Shown: positions 38,074 through 47,204, numbered from the stretch's first letter. The stretch: DNA of 64,000 nucleotides from Pelotomaculum sp. (GCA_018435055.1 JAHDOA010000018.1:248001-312000); one strand, 5' to 3'. Notes: generated from the letters alone by a model not told the origin. Numbers and translations: made by a program.

Positions 38074-38691
38074 TCAAAAGATTCCGGCCAATCTCAATAA
38101 AACGTTAACTATAGGTATGACAAAAATTTTAAAGATATAGCCTATTGCCCCGGAAAACACCAGCAGGATCAATATAATCATCCCATACGCTTCAAGGTGA
38201 TACAGCCACTCCTGCCGGCCGGGCAGAATGCCCGCCAGTATTTTTGATCCATCCAGGGGTGGTATCGGGAGCAGGTTAAAGATAGCTAATACTACGTTGA
38301 TATAAATGATGTAAAACATGATCTCAGTAAAATAAGGAAGCCGCAGGTCTACCAGAGCGAGATGGATTACCACAGCCGCTATGGCCATCAGCAGATTCGT
38401 AGCCGGTCCGGCCAGGGATACCAGGAGCATGCCCCTGCGCATATCTCCCGTGAAACTCAGGGGATTTACCGGTACCGGTTTGGCCCAGCCAAACCCGGCC
38501 AAAAAAAGCAGGACCAGCCCCACTGGATCGACATGCGCCGCCGGGTTAATCGTCAGCCGGCCCTGCAGGCGGGCAGTGTCGTCTCCCAGCCTGTAGGCCA
38601 CCAGGCCGTGCGCATACTCGTGAAATGTGAGCCCGATAACTATGGCCGGCAGCATTAAAGCTATTTGGTGCAGGCTTGGCAAATTAAACAC
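38074..38691 (-). CDS. site-2-protease-like M50 metallopeptidase
   Basis: 205-residue polytopic membrane protease of the YwhC/FtsH-independent S2P type. HEYAH at about 24-28 supplies zinc ligands and Glu, and the second motif NLLPIPPLDGSKIL lies near 140. No PDZ domain is present, unlike RseP at 4123. It overlaps the DHH-CBS-nucleotidyltransferase gene by 8 bases. Confidence 0.9.
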   Translation of the reverse strand: MFNLPSLHQIALMLPAIVIGLTFHEYAHGLVAYRLGDDTARLQGRLTINPAAHVDPVGLVLLFLAGFGWAKPVPVNPLSFTGDMRRGMLLVSLAGPATNLLMAIAAVVIHLALVDLRLPYFTEIMFYIIYINVVLAIFNLLPIPPLDGSKILAGILPGRQEWLYHLEAYGMIILILLVFSGAIGYIFKIFVIPIVNVLLRLAGIF

Positions 38692-41332
38692 TATCTATCG
38701 CTCCTTCATAGCCGGAAAAAAATTCTTTCACGTAGCTGAGTTCTTCCTCCCTGGTCCGCACTACACCATCCAGCCGGGCTTGCCATACCGCGTCTAATGC
38801 TTTCTTGAAAGCGGGGCCCGGCTTAAAGCCAAGTTTGCGCAGATCTTTTCCGTTAATGGACGGCTTATCGTAACAAATGGCGGTAAGCACCTGCCGGAAT
38901 CTCCGCCTGGCCGTATTGTTTGGTAAATAGGTCAGAATCAGCGGGTAAGATTCTCTGGGCACGGCCATCACGCGCCTGGCCAGTTCACTCGTAGAAAGAT
39001 CTGCGGGGTTTTCCAGACCTTCCACAGCCCGTTCCCATTCATTCAGCGCCGCCGCCACTTTTTCCACCTGTCGTTTGTTAAGATTATACTGCGTGCTGAT
39101 CGCCAGGGCTGTTTCCCAGTTCGTCCGGTGCAGCGCCGCAATGAAATAAACCATCCACGGCTCGTCAGGCTCAGCCATGTCCCAGGATCTGAGCGCTTTG
39201 ATCGAACAGTGTATGTCGTTCAGCGCATCTTTAATTTTTTCATAATCCACATCCGCAAAAATGCTGTCCCACAGCTGCAGTTCCTCGAGGCGTGAAAGCA
39301 CGGCGCTCGGGCGCGGTTCCAGGAGGATATATTTTAATTCTTCCCATACCCTCTCTTTGGAAACCCTGGCGAGCATATTGTTACACACAGCCTCATTGAC
39401 CAACTTCAGGGTCTGCGGCTCCAGTGTAATACTATATCTTTTTTCAAACCTGATTCCCCTCAAGATCCGGGTTGGGTCTTCCACGAAACTCAAATTGTGC
39501 AGTACCCGCAGCAAGCCTTCCCTCAGGTCTTCCCGGCCGCCGAAATAGTCGACAATATCCCCGAAATCATCACTGTTCAGCGATACTGCCATGGCGTTGA
39601 TAGTGAAATCCCGCCTGTAAAGATCCTGGTGCAATGACGATGCTTCTATTTGCGGCATAGCTGCCGGATACTGGTAAAATTCCACCCGCGCCGTGGCCAC
39701 ATCCACCTGCCGTCCAGGGGAAAAATGGACAGTGGCGGTAAAAAATTTCGGGTGGACCCTGACCCTTCCGCCCAAATCCCTGCCAAGATTTCTGGCCAGC
39801 TCAATACCGTCCCCTTCCACTACCAGGTCTATGTCGCTGCAGTCCATGCCAAGCAGCAGGTCGCGTACTATACCGCCGGCCGCGTATATTTTATAACCCA
39901 TGGAGGAGGCTATTTTGCCGGCATGCTCCATGATCTCCATATATTCCGGCGCAAGCCCCCGGCGCATCAATTCCCGGATATTTGTGTGGGAATGTCCGGC
40001 GTTACTGCCGCCGCAAACCTTTTTGTGCCTGGCCTGGACCTCGCCGTGCAGGGTGCGCAGTACGTCCGTGCGGGATACTATCCCCACCAGTTTACCCTCT
40101 TTCAGTACAGGAAGCCGTCCAATGTCATGCCGGATCATCAATTCCCGCACTAGTGACACAGGAGTTGCGGGGCTGACAGTAATCATGTTGCTGGTCATAA
40201 ACCCTTTGGCGGGAGCGTGCCCCAGGCCGTGGTGGGTGGCTTTCTCAACATCGCGGCGGGAGATTACGCCCACCACCTGCTCGCCCCTTACCACCGGCAG
40301 GCCGGTATGGCCGTATCGCAGCATCAGCCGCCCCGCTTCCTCAATTATTGTTTCCGGGGTTATTGTCTTCACCGGGCTGGACATAATTTCTGCGGCCGTC
40401 GCCGGCGGCCTGACCTTTGAGCGGATAGCCTCCAAAAGTAGTTCAGCCACCTCATCGACTTTCGCCTTTTTTATAATGGCCGAGGCAGCGGCAGGATGTC
40501 CCCCGCCACCCAGCCCTTCAAGTACCTCTTTAACACTGAGCTCGGCTATGCTGCTGCGGGCGACGATATGAACACGGTCATCCATCTCCACCACGGTAAA
40601 AACCGCATCCAGGTGGGCAAAATCCACCAGTTTGTGGGTCAGCAGGTCGAGACCGCCGACAAATTCGTCTACATTTCCTTTTGCGATCAGGATATTAACC
40701 CCATTTATTTCATATTGCTCGGCTGATACCAGCAGGGCTTTTAAAAGGGCACGCTGTCCTGCGGAAAGAGGCCTTTCCAAAAACTCCGCGACCACGGCCA
40801 GGTTGGCTCCCTGCTCCAGCAAGTAGGCTACCGCCCCGGCGTCTCTGGCTGTGGTGCTTGGGAAAACAAGAGAGCCGGTATCTTCATAAATACCAAGCGA
40901 AAATACCGTCGCCTCCATCGGGGTTATAAAAATGTTCAGTTCTCTCATCTTCTCCACGAGTAAAGTGGTAGTCGCCCCGACCATTTCTACAACCTCTAAT
41001 TTACCAGTAGCGTCACCTTCACCCCGCGGGTGGTGATCATAAATATGTATTTCAATGCCGGTCTTTTCCAATAAACCCGCCAGCCTGTCCAGGCGTCCTG
41101 CTGTTTTCGTATCGACCAGAATGATCCTTTTGACCAAATCCCGGTCAATGTCTTTGACTGTCCTTACATTAAGCGTGTCTTTATGCAGGGCCATGAATTC
41201 TTCTACGTTTTTTAAAAGGGGCCCGGGGAAAACCATTACGGCGCCCGGGTAGATTTTTTGGGCAGCTACCATGGAAGCAAGAGCGTCCATATCTGTGTTG
41301 GTATGACTTGTGATAATTTCCACGGCCTGCAC
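38684..41332 (-). CDS. DHH phosphoesterase - tandem CBS - tRNA nucleotidyltransferase fusion
   Basis: An 882-residue three-part protein. Residues ~1-310 form a DHH/DHHA1 phosphoesterase (SHTNTDMDALAS, DHHPRGEG, GGGGHPAAASA). Residues ~315-435 hold two CBS domains (PVKTITPETIIEEAG..., MITVSPATPVSLV...). Residues ~465-882 form a class II poly(A)/CCA polymerase (AAGGIVRDLLLG, DIDLVVEGDGI, DFTINAMAVSL, LRGIRFEKR). It would add A or CCA to tRNA 3' ends; the DHH part may hydrolyse nanoRNA or a nucleotide signal, and the CBS pair may sense adenine nucleotides (inference). Such fusions are known in several Firmicutes and deltaproteobacteria. Confidence 0.93.
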   Translation of the reverse strand: MQAVEIITSHTNTDMDALASMVAAQKIYPGAVMVFPGPLLKNVEEFMALHKDTLNVRTVKDIDRDLVKRIILVDTKTAGRLDRLAGLLEKTGIEIHIYDHHPRGEGDATGKLEVVEMVGATTTLLVEKMRELNIFITPMEATVFSLGIYEDTGSLVFPSTTARDAGAVAYLLEQGANLAVVAEFLERPLSAGQRALLKALLVSAEQYEINGVNILIAKGNVDEFVGGLDLLTHKLVDFAHLDAVFTVVEMDDRVHIVARSSIAELSVKEVLEGLGGGGHPAAASAIIKKAKVDEVAELLLEAIRSKVRPPATAAEIMSSPVKTITPETIIEEAGRLMLRYGHTGLPVVRGEQVVGVISRRDVEKATHHGLGHAPAKGFMTSNMITVSPATPVSLVRELMIRHDIGRLPVLKEGKLVGIVSRTDVLRTLHGEVQARHKKVCGGSNAGHSHTNIRELMRRGLAPEYMEIMEHAGKIASSMGYKIYAAGGIVRDLLLGMDCSDIDLVVEGDGIELARNLGRDLGGRVRVHPKFFTATVHFSPGRQVDVATARVEFYQYPAAMPQIEASSLHQDLYRRDFTINAMAVSLNSDDFGDIVDYFGGREDLREGLLRVLHNLSFVEDPTRILRGIRFEKRYSITLEPQTLKLVNEAVCNNMLARVSKERVWEELKYILLEPRPSAVLSRLEELQLWDSIFADVDYEKIKDALNDIHCSIKALRSWDMAEPDEPWMVYFIAALHRTNWETALAISTQYNLNKRQVEKVAAALNEWERAVEGLENPADLSTSELARRVMAVPRESYPLILTYLPNNTARRRFRQVLTAICYDKPSINGKDLRKLGFKPGPAFKKALDAVWQARLDGVVRTREEELSYVKEFFSGYEGAIDSV

Positions 41333-41400
41333 CCGCCTTACAAAATATGCATTTTATTATATCACACCGGCACATACAAAAAAAGCGTCCTGATAAATTA

Positions 41401-41431
41401 GAAAGGGGCGCCCCTTGCAGGCGCCCCTTTC
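41401..41431 (-). terminator. trpB2 terminator
   Basis: A perfect 12-bp stem GAAAGGGGCGCC/GGCGCCCCTTTC with a 7-base loop, 28 bases after the trpB stop. The minus-strand tail is TAATTTAT. Confidence 0.75.
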
Positions 41432-41458
41432 GGATCATTTAGCGTCCATTCTAAATTT

Positions 41459-42814
41459 TTATATTTGCGGCAGCCCGGCCAGCGCTTGTTTCAAGCTTTC
41501 TTCAGATAGGGGTTGGTCTACCAGCTTTTGATTAAGGTAGAACTCATATGACGGTAAATCCAGCAGGCCGTGTCCGCTCAGGTTAAACAGGATTGTCCGC
41601 GCCTCGCCGGCTTCTTTGGCGGCCAGGGCTTCCTTCACGGCGCCGTGGATGGCGTGTGACGATTCAGGCGCCGGTATGATACCTTCGCACCTGGCGAATA
41701 GGACGCCGGAATCAAATACAGCGGTTTGTCCATATGACTGCGCTTCGGCAATGCCATCCTTTACCAGCTGGCTGACCAGGGGGGAGGCGCCGTGGTAGCG
41801 CAGCCCGCCGGCATGAATACCGGGAGGCATAAAATCCTTGCCGAGTGAATACATACACAGCAGCGGTGTAAATCCTGCCACATCGCCAAAGTCATAACCA
41901 TGATGACCCCTGGTAAGTGTAGGGCAGGCGCTGGGCTCTACAGCAACCAGCCTTACCTTGGATTCTTTTTTAATTTTGTCGTAGGCAAAGGGGAAGGCGA
42001 TTCCGCCAAAATTGCTGCCGCCGCCGCAGCAAGCAATAACCACATCGGGATACTCTTCAACCATTTCCAGCTGTTTTTTGGCTTCCAACCCGATCACTGT
42101 TTGGTGTAATAAAACGTGGTTCAAAACACTCCCCAGCGCATAGTGGGTATCGTCGCGCCCGATAGCGTCCTCCACCGCCTCACTGATGGCCATGCCAAGG
42201 CTGCCCATGTTATCCGGATCCTCCCGCAGGATTTGCCGGCCGGTATCCGTGTTGTCACTGGGACTGGCATACATCCGGGCGCCAAAAGCCTCCATCATGG
42301 TACGGCGGTAAGGTTTCTGCTGAAAACTTATCTTGACCATGTATACGATACATTCCAACCCGAAGAAATTACAGGCCTGGGACAGAGCTATACCCCATTG
42401 GCCCGCCCCCGTCTCGGTGGTAAGCCTTTTCATCCCCTCGATTTTATTATAGTAAACCTGTGGAACGGCAGTGTTCAGCTTATGGCTGCCGGCAGGGCTG
42501 ACGCCCTCGTGCTTATAGTAAATTTTCGCCGGGGTATCAAGCGCCTTCTCCAGGCGGCGCGCCCTGATTAGCGGCGATGGTCTCCAGAGTTTGTAGATTT
42601 CCATTACCTCATCGGGTATTTCTATCCACCGTTCCGTGGTGACTTCCTGCATAATCAAGGCCATGGGGAAAATTGGCGCCAGATCTCCGGGGCCAACCGG
42701 CTCCTTTGTGTCCGGGTTCATCGCCGGCCTGGGCAGGTTCGGCATGTCGGCCTGGATGTTGTACCATGCCCGCGGCATGTCTTTCTCTTCCAGAAAAATT
42801 TTAACTTTACTCAA
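41459..42814 (-). CDS. trpB: TrpB2-type tryptophan synthase beta chain
   Basis: 451-residue PLP enzyme of the TrpB2 subgroup, which is longer than TrpB1 and works without TrpA. The PLP Lys is in [12 protein letters not shown] (near residue 110), the glutamate-rich loop in TETGAGQWG, and the phosphate cradle in [10 protein letters not shown]. The N-terminal extension [18 protein letters not shown] is typical of TrpB2. No other trp genes are nearby, so it probably scavenges indole or acts on an unidentified substrate. Confidence 0.93.
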   Translation of the reverse strand: MSKVKIFLEEKDMPRAWYNIQADMPNLPRPAMNPDTKEPVGPGDLAPIFPMALIMQEVTTERWIEIPDEVMEIYKLWRPSPLIRARRLEKALDTPAKIYYKHEGVSPAGSHKLNTAVPQVYYNKIEGMKRLTTETGAGQWGIALSQACNFFGLECIVYMVKISFQQKPYRRTMMEAFGARMYASPSDNTDTGRQILREDPDNMGSLGMAISEAVEDAIGRDDTHYALGSVLNHVLLHQTVIGLEAKKQLEMVEEYPDVVIACCGGGSNFGGIAFPFAYDKIKKESKVRLVAVEPSACPTLTRGHHGYDFGDVAGFTPLLCMYSLGKDFMPPGIHAGGLRYHGASPLVSQLVKDGIAEAQSYGQTAVFDSGVLFARCEGIIPAPESSHAIHGAVKEALAAKEAGEARTILFNLSGHGLLDLPSYEFYLNQKLVDQPLSEESLKQALAGLPQI

Positions 42815-42917
42815 CTCTTCTTTCTCCTCTCTGCTCTGGTATTTTTAAAACACTAAACACATTTTAACCGAAGGACAATTATTTTGGCAATATGTAATAT
42901 TGTATCAGGCCATTGTG

Positions 42918-43898
42918 TCAACTTATTTTTTCTTCTCTTAACGCATTCGACCACTTGCCGCAGCGGTCCCCCCAGCGAGCGATTATTCTGCCATCTTCTG
43001 TAACCTGAATCACTTCACAGAGGTTGGAACACCCCGGGCATTCAAAACTGCCGGTCTTGTACTCCATATCCGATATCCCAAACCCTTTAAAAAGGCTATA
43101 GCCTTTTTTTGCCGCGGTTTCGCGGGCCAGCAGGGCCGCTCCTACAGCCCCCATGACATTATAGTATGGCGGCACCTTTATCGGCAGTCCAAGGGCTTGT
43201 TCAAATGCCCTGATCATACCCACATTGGCGGCCACACCGCCCTGAAAGACTACCGGCGCTAAAATTTCTTTGCCCTTGCCGACATTGTTGAGGTAGTTGC
43301 GCACCAGAGCCTCACACAGTCCCGCCAGTATATCAGGCAGTCCGCATCCCATTTGCTGTTTGTGGATCATATCCGACTCCGCGAAAACAGCGCACCTGCC
43401 GGCAATTCTAACCGAAGACCCGGACTGCAGGGCGATCTCCCCGAATTGATCAATGGAAATATTCAGGCGGGCAGCCTGCTGATCCAGAAAAGATCCCGTA
43501 CCTGCCGCGCACACCGTGTTCATGGCAAAATCCGTGACTACTCCGTTGCGCAGTATTATAATCTTGGAGTCCTGTCCCCCGATCTCTAAAATCGTCTGTA
43601 CACCGGGGACTACCTGGGAAGTAGCAATGGCATGCGCGGTAATTTCATTTTTAACAGCATCCGCCCCCACGATAATCCCGGCCAGGTTCCTGCCGCTGCC
43701 GGTGGCGCCCACTCCTCTTACTTTGCTACCTGCGGGCAGCCTGCCGCTTAGTTCCTTCAACCCTTTTTGCACCATGGCGATGGGCTGACCCTGTGTCCTC
43801 AGGTAAATTGCATCGGCTACAACCCCGCCGTCATCTATAAAAATAATATTAATGCTGACTGAACCAACATCTATACCAATATACCCTTTCATTCGCAT
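42918..43898 (-). CDS. 2-hydroxyacyl-CoA dehydratase activase family ATPase (HgdC/BcrAD-type)
   Basis: 326 residues of the ASKHA fold. GIDVGSVSINIIFID is phosphate-1, TGSGRNLAG and EIGGQDSKII follow, and NTVCAAGTGSFLDQQAARL holds one cluster Cys, with another in GRCAVFAESDMIH. In HgdC these Cys bridge a [4Fe-4S] between two subunits that fires electrons into a dehydratase. A C-terminal extension with CPGCSNLCEV adds a possible second metal site. It overlaps the preceding gene by 10 bases. Confidence 0.9.
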   Translation of the reverse strand: MRMKGYIGIDVGSVSINIIFIDDGGVVADAIYLRTQGQPIAMVQKGLKELSGRLPAGSKVRGVGATGSGRNLAGIIVGADAVKNEITAHAIATSQVVPGVQTILEIGGQDSKIIILRNGVVTDFAMNTVCAAGTGSFLDQQAARLNISIDQFGEIALQSGSSVRIAGRCAVFAESDMIHKQQMGCGLPDILAGLCEALVRNYLNNVGKGKEILAPVVFQGGVAANVGMIRAFEQALGLPIKVPPYYNVMGAVGAALLARETAAKKGYSLFKGFGISDMEYKTGSFECPGCSNLCEVIQVTEDGRIIARWGDRCGKWSNALREEKIS

Positions 43899-44989
43899 GA
43901 AGCCTCCTTAATTTCCTTTTTCCTGGCCAGCAGGTCGACGAAAGCTTCAAGACGGGTTAGTGTGCCAGCCTCGCCGGTATGCTCGTCCATGATCATCGTC
44001 ATGACCGGCGTACCATAGTCATCTCTCATTTTTGGCAAAATGCTTTCTGCTACTATTTCCGGCATGCAGGTAAAGGGAAAAACCTGAATGATGCCATCGT
44101 AGCCCGCCCGGGAATAATTAACAGCGTTCCCGACGCTTTCCTGCCCGTGACCGCCGACAAAATGCCGCAGGTAGGGTTGCGCCGCTTCACATGCTTCTTT
44201 TCTTGACCTAATCCCCTTGACCAGTCCCATAAATATGTGTTCGTTTACCCACTCACTCAAGTATATCGAACGATCCACCTCAACCCCCAAATGGCCCAGT
44301 TTTCTTTCCAGGTATTGATTGGAAAAGGGATCCAGCACGGTATAAATTTCACCGATCAACCCTATCTTAACAACCTCTTTTTTACTATCCACGGCAACAG
44401 CGGACATTAATTCATCCGCATTTCTTTTGGCCTCAGCAAGCGTTATCTGAGAGACGGACCTGTCTAACATCTCCAGCGATCTAACATAGGCTTTTTCCGT
44501 TGAGCCAGGCGTCAATTCCCTCGGTCTGGCCCAAAAGGCGGCCTTTTCCACCTTGTCCACAGCCTTTGCTTTCTGGTAGCCAAAGCGTATGGACTGAAAA
44601 ATATGCCACCAGGAGCTGTTTCCCGACAACTCCTTTATTTTGGCCAGCAACTCGGATAAATACTCTTGCGGCGGCTCCAAAACAATTAATTTCATGTCAT
44701 AGCCCAAATCTTCCAGAATAGCATGTTCTATTTGGGCATAGTAACCAAAACGGCACGGCCCGCATCCGCCGGCCATAATAATCGTGTCCGCCCCCTTTTC
44801 GCTGGCCTCAATAAAGTTGCCAAGGTTTAATTTTAACGGCAGACAGGCGAATTCTGGTCCATATTTGGCCCCGATGGTCAGGGTTCTTTTACTGGAAGGC
44901 GGCGGCACTACTACATCAACCCCCAGGTATTGCAGCATTCCCTTAACAGGAATAAATAAATTCCCCATATGAGGAAAAGTAACGCGCAT
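43889..44989 (-). CDS. HgdAB/DUF2229-like Fe-S protein (activase partner), copy 2
   Basis: 366 residues. Candidate cluster cysteines lie in EFACLPLK, MAGGCGPCRFGYYAQ and VFPFTCMPEIV. The C-terminal motif DEHTGEAGTLTRLEAF is shared almost exactly with the protein at 45142, so the two are paralogous partners. It resembles CoA-dehydratase D-component/double-cubane-cluster-type proteins. It overlaps the activase gene, so they form one translational unit. The substrate is unknown. Confidence 0.8.
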   Translation of the reverse strand: MRVTFPHMGNLFIPVKGMLQYLGVDVVVPPPSSKRTLTIGAKYGPEFACLPLKLNLGNFIEASEKGADTIIMAGGCGPCRFGYYAQIEHAILEDLGYDMKLIVLEPPQEYLSELLAKIKELSGNSSWWHIFQSIRFGYQKAKAVDKVEKAAFWARPRELTPGSTEKAYVRSLEMLDRSVSQITLAEAKRNADELMSAVAVDSKKEVVKIGLIGEIYTVLDPFSNQYLERKLGHLGVEVDRSIYLSEWVNEHIFMGLVKGIRSRKEACEAAQPYLRHFVGGHGQESVGNAVNYSRAGYDGIIQVFPFTCMPEIVAESILPKMRDDYGTPVMTMIMDEHTGEAGTLTRLEAFVDLLARKKEIKEASCE

Positions 44990-45030
44990 AACTCTCTCCT
45001 TTTACTTGACCGGATTTTGAGATACAAGGG

Positions 45031-45057
45031 GAGACAAGGGGACGTTCTTTTTGTCTC
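45031..45057. repeat. GAGACAA-type palindrome
   Basis: GAGACAA - GGGGACGTTCTTT - TTGTCTC. The 7-bp stem is identical to those of the tandem copies at 22460 and 22510. It sits between the two HgdAB-like genes. Confidence 0.75.
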
Positions 45058-45104
45058 ACTTCACGTCTCACGTCTGTCATGCGACAAATAAGGAATACCC
45101 CGGT

Positions 45105-45146
45105 TCTCACGTCCCATGTCTCATGTCTCATGTCCCACGTCTCACG
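45105..45146. repeat. six-unit TCYCAYG heptamer tract at a stop codon
   Basis: TCTCACG, TCCCATG, TCTCATG, TCTCATG, TCCCACG, TCTCACG in exact 7-base register. The stop codon of the gene ending at 45142 is inside the last unit. A shorter degenerate stretch lies at 45053-45080. Confidence 0.8.
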
Positions 45147-46116
45147 AGCCGAATGCGGCTTTCCGCCAGCGCACCATATCTAAAAAGGCCTCCAACCTGG
45201 TCATTACCCCGGCCTCCCCGGTATGTTCGTCCAGGGTCAGGTTTAAAAACGGTATGCCGGAGCTGTGAGCGTATCTTTCTATAATCCCGCCTGTCATAGA
45301 ATCGGGACCACAGCCAAAAGCTGCGACATGTACCATGCCGGAGATACCGGGTTGTTCTAGATAATGAAATGCCGCCCCGATCATCCGGTTACCCAGGCTC
45401 CAGAAAAGTTTTTTTGGCAGGCGTGCAGCATAATTCCTGACAATTTTTCCAGAAACATGTTCCGCTGTGGCTACCACAGCGCCCATTGCGCGAAAGCGGT
45501 TGATTATGTCCATGCTTATATAAGGGTCGTAAATATTATAGGGGTGACCGAGCAGGGCAATATTCATTTTCTCCCCGTCAGGCAGAGATTTATCTTCCAC
45601 CCTGCCTTCGATCAAGGCCAGGGCTTCAGATGGCATCAAACCCATCTGCATCAGCTTAAAATATTTTTTCTGGGCCTTAAGCGCTTTGAGACAGGCGCCC
45701 CATATATCAAGGTGGTTTTTAGTGAAAATGTTACCTATGTTTTTTACTGCACTATAAAAATCCTTATTATTTTTATAAAGGTTTATATCTACTTCGATCA
45801 GGGGAGGCAGGTTTTTGAGACAGCGGATCATATCAGGCAGGCCTAAAAATTTAGGGCAGATATATTCCCGCTTTTCCACACTGACGATCCTTGGCAGAAA
45901 AATCATGTCCGCCTTTCCCACCAGATCCAGCACATGGCCGTAGAACATTTTAACCGGCAAGCATACTTCATCCACAGCGTTTTTCAATCCTGCGGCCAAA
46001 ATCCCCTTGGCCGAGTGGGATGATAGCACAACCTCAGCTCCCAATTCCTCAAAAAAAACCCGCCATAATGGATAATAATAATAATACAAAAGCGATCTGG
46101 GGATGCCAATTTTCAT
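45142..46116 (-). CDS. HgdAB/DUF2229-like protein (activase partner), copy 1
   Basis: 324 residues starting MKIGIPRSLLYYYYYPLWRVFFEELGAEVVLS, the DUF2229 opening. Cysteines in DEVCLPVK, REYICPKF and AAFGCGPDS could ligate Fe-S, and the C-terminal DEHTGEAGVMTRLEAF matches the neighbour at 43889. It is first gene of the three-gene set. Larger versions exist elsewhere as single activase-DUF2229 fusions; here the parts are separate. A role in ATP-driven low-potential electron transfer is inferred. Confidence 0.8.
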   Translation of the reverse strand: MKIGIPRSLLYYYYYPLWRVFFEELGAEVVLSSHSAKGILAAGLKNAVDEVCLPVKMFYGHVLDLVGKADMIFLPRIVSVEKREYICPKFLGLPDMIRCLKNLPPLIEVDINLYKNNKDFYSAVKNIGNIFTKNHLDIWGACLKALKAQKKYFKLMQMGLMPSEALALIEGRVEDKSLPDGEKMNIALLGHPYNIYDPYISMDIINRFRAMGAVVATAEHVSGKIVRNYAARLPKKLFWSLGNRMIGAAFHYLEQPGISGMVHVAAFGCGPDSMTGGIIERYAHSSGIPFLNLTLDEHTGEAGVMTRLEAFLDMVRWRKAAFGS

Positions 46117-46209
46117 CGATATTAAACTCCTCAGGAGATTTCTTTTAATTATGGGCCAGGATAAAAGAAATGCTGATTATTGACTGGAATAAAACATCAT
46201 GCCGCGCTG

Positions 46210-46767
46210 TTAATGGTTTTTGGCCAGAATGCTTTGCAAAGCCCTTGTTGTCAGCGGCGCCCCTTTATCCACGTCGTCCGCTCCGTCCATTTTGCCGATA
46301 TCACCGATGCCCACAATCAATGGTATATCCAGCTTGTCAATAATCTCCACAGTGTCGCCTTTCAGCAAATCGTCCCCGGGCCGTCCCAGCTTATCAACCG
46401 GTTTTTCAATAATTTCACCGTCCCTGGACACTGACAGATCAACCGTACAGCCGCATGTTTGCGCGGTATTTGAGGCCACCGCCAGGACCCCGAGCACCTG
46501 TATATCCGGGTGCCTGGCGATGTAGGCCATAGCTTTCTCACCGCAACCCGCGCCGTTATATCCCCGGTCATCAAGCATAACTACAACAGGATCTTTCGGC
46601 GCTGTTTTGATTAAATCTACCAGTTCTTGTCCCGATTGAGTGGTCGGGTTGCCTGCTGAGCGGGAAATACAGCGGGCTCCGATATTTCGGGCGGCTGCCT
46701 CAACCGCCCTTTTGGCGATCATGTCACCGTCGGTGACAAGGATTACTTTTCTTTTTTTGGCAGACAT
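46210..46767 (-). CDS. spoVAE: stage V sporulation protein AE
   Basis: 185-residue soluble protein matching the SpoVAE(a) family: RKVILVTDGDMIAKRAVEAAA, RSAGNPTTQSGQELV, VVVMLDDRGYNGAGCGEKAM and VLGVLAVASNTAQT. In Bacillus the spoVA operon is forespore-expressed and moves dipicolinate; the role of this subunit is not firmly known. Here it stands alone, without spoVAC/AD. It has an unusual GC-rich leader (46768-46945). Confidence 0.9.
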   Translation of the reverse strand: MSAKKRKVILVTDGDMIAKRAVEAAARNIGARCISRSAGNPTTQSGQELVDLIKTAPKDPVVVMLDDRGYNGAGCGEKAMAYIARHPDIQVLGVLAVASNTAQTCGCTVDLSVSRDGEIIEKPVDKLGRPGDDLLKGDTVEIIDKLDIPLIVGIGDIGKMDGADDVDKGAPLTTRALQSILAKNH

Positions 46768-46945
46768 ATTATACCTATCCCCTCGGCTTGGAGGTCAGCG
46801 CCGTGAGGCAACCGAAAACTACAGCATGTTATCCCTGCGGCGGTGGTAACTCCCCCGGTAAAAGCGCTCAGGATTCTTTTTTGGGACGTTCCGTTGATCG
46901 CTCCCCGGGCCTGCAGGCGCCCGTTACCGGCCAGGGTTCACCTCA
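46768..46945 (-). promoter_or_regulatory. GC-rich leader upstream of spoVAE, possible structured RNA
   Basis: About 170 bases between the dodecin terminator and spoVAE, rich in short complementary blocks (GGGCGCCTGCAGGCCC, CCGGGGGAG, GCCGAGGGG). The 3' part GGCGCTGACCTCCAAGCC faintly resembles the tail of ydaO (c-di-AMP) riboswitches, but the rest does not fit convincingly. No class is assigned. Confidence 0.3.
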
Positions 46946-46978
46946 TTTTCATTGTTTCCCCGTTTATTCGGTGTTATA

Positions 46979-47002
46979 CAAAAAGGACACCTTACGGTGC
47001 CC
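46979..47002 (-). terminator. dodecin terminator
   Basis: On the minus strand GGGCACC-GTAA-GGTGTCC is followed by TTTTTG, 11 bases past the dodecin stop. Confidence 0.75.
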
Positions 47003-47012
47003 CGGTGTGTTA

Positions 47013-47204
47013 CTAGGTGTGGGCTATTTTGACATTTGCCTTATATTCAACCAGATGACCGTCTTCAACATTAGCTGTAAAATTTACAATTTCTACGGCA
47101 ACAATATTATTCATCGTTTTTGAAGCCTCTGTTATAGCTGATTGGACGGCTCCCTTCCAACTGTCAGCCGAGCCTCCGACCATTTCGGATACTTTAACGT
47201 GCAC
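47013..47204 (-). CDS. dodecin-family flavin-binding protein
   Basis: A 63-residue small protein: VKVSEMVGGSADSWKGAVQSAITEASKTMNNIVAVEIVNFTANVEDGHLVEYKANVKIA. This is the dodecin pattern (strand-helix-two strands), forming dodecamers that bind flavin or CoA. GTG 47204 is preceded by GGGGGG about 8 bases away; a longer frame upstream is non-homologous. It is transcribed alone between sigF and spoVAE. Confidence 0.88.
   Translation of the reverse strand: MHVKVSEMVGGSADSWKGAVQSAITEASKTMNNIVAVEIVNFTANVEDGHLVEYKANVKIAHT

Noticed and set aside
45053-45146. CRISPR-like or minisatellite coding tract
   Set aside because: Unit is 7 bases without spacers and it begins at a stop codon; it is a short tandem repeat, not CRISPR.
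46779-46960. Confident c-di-AMP riboswitch call before spoVAE
   Set aside because: Only the 3' tail shows a faint match; the core GGGGUGAAUCC-type motifs are missing.
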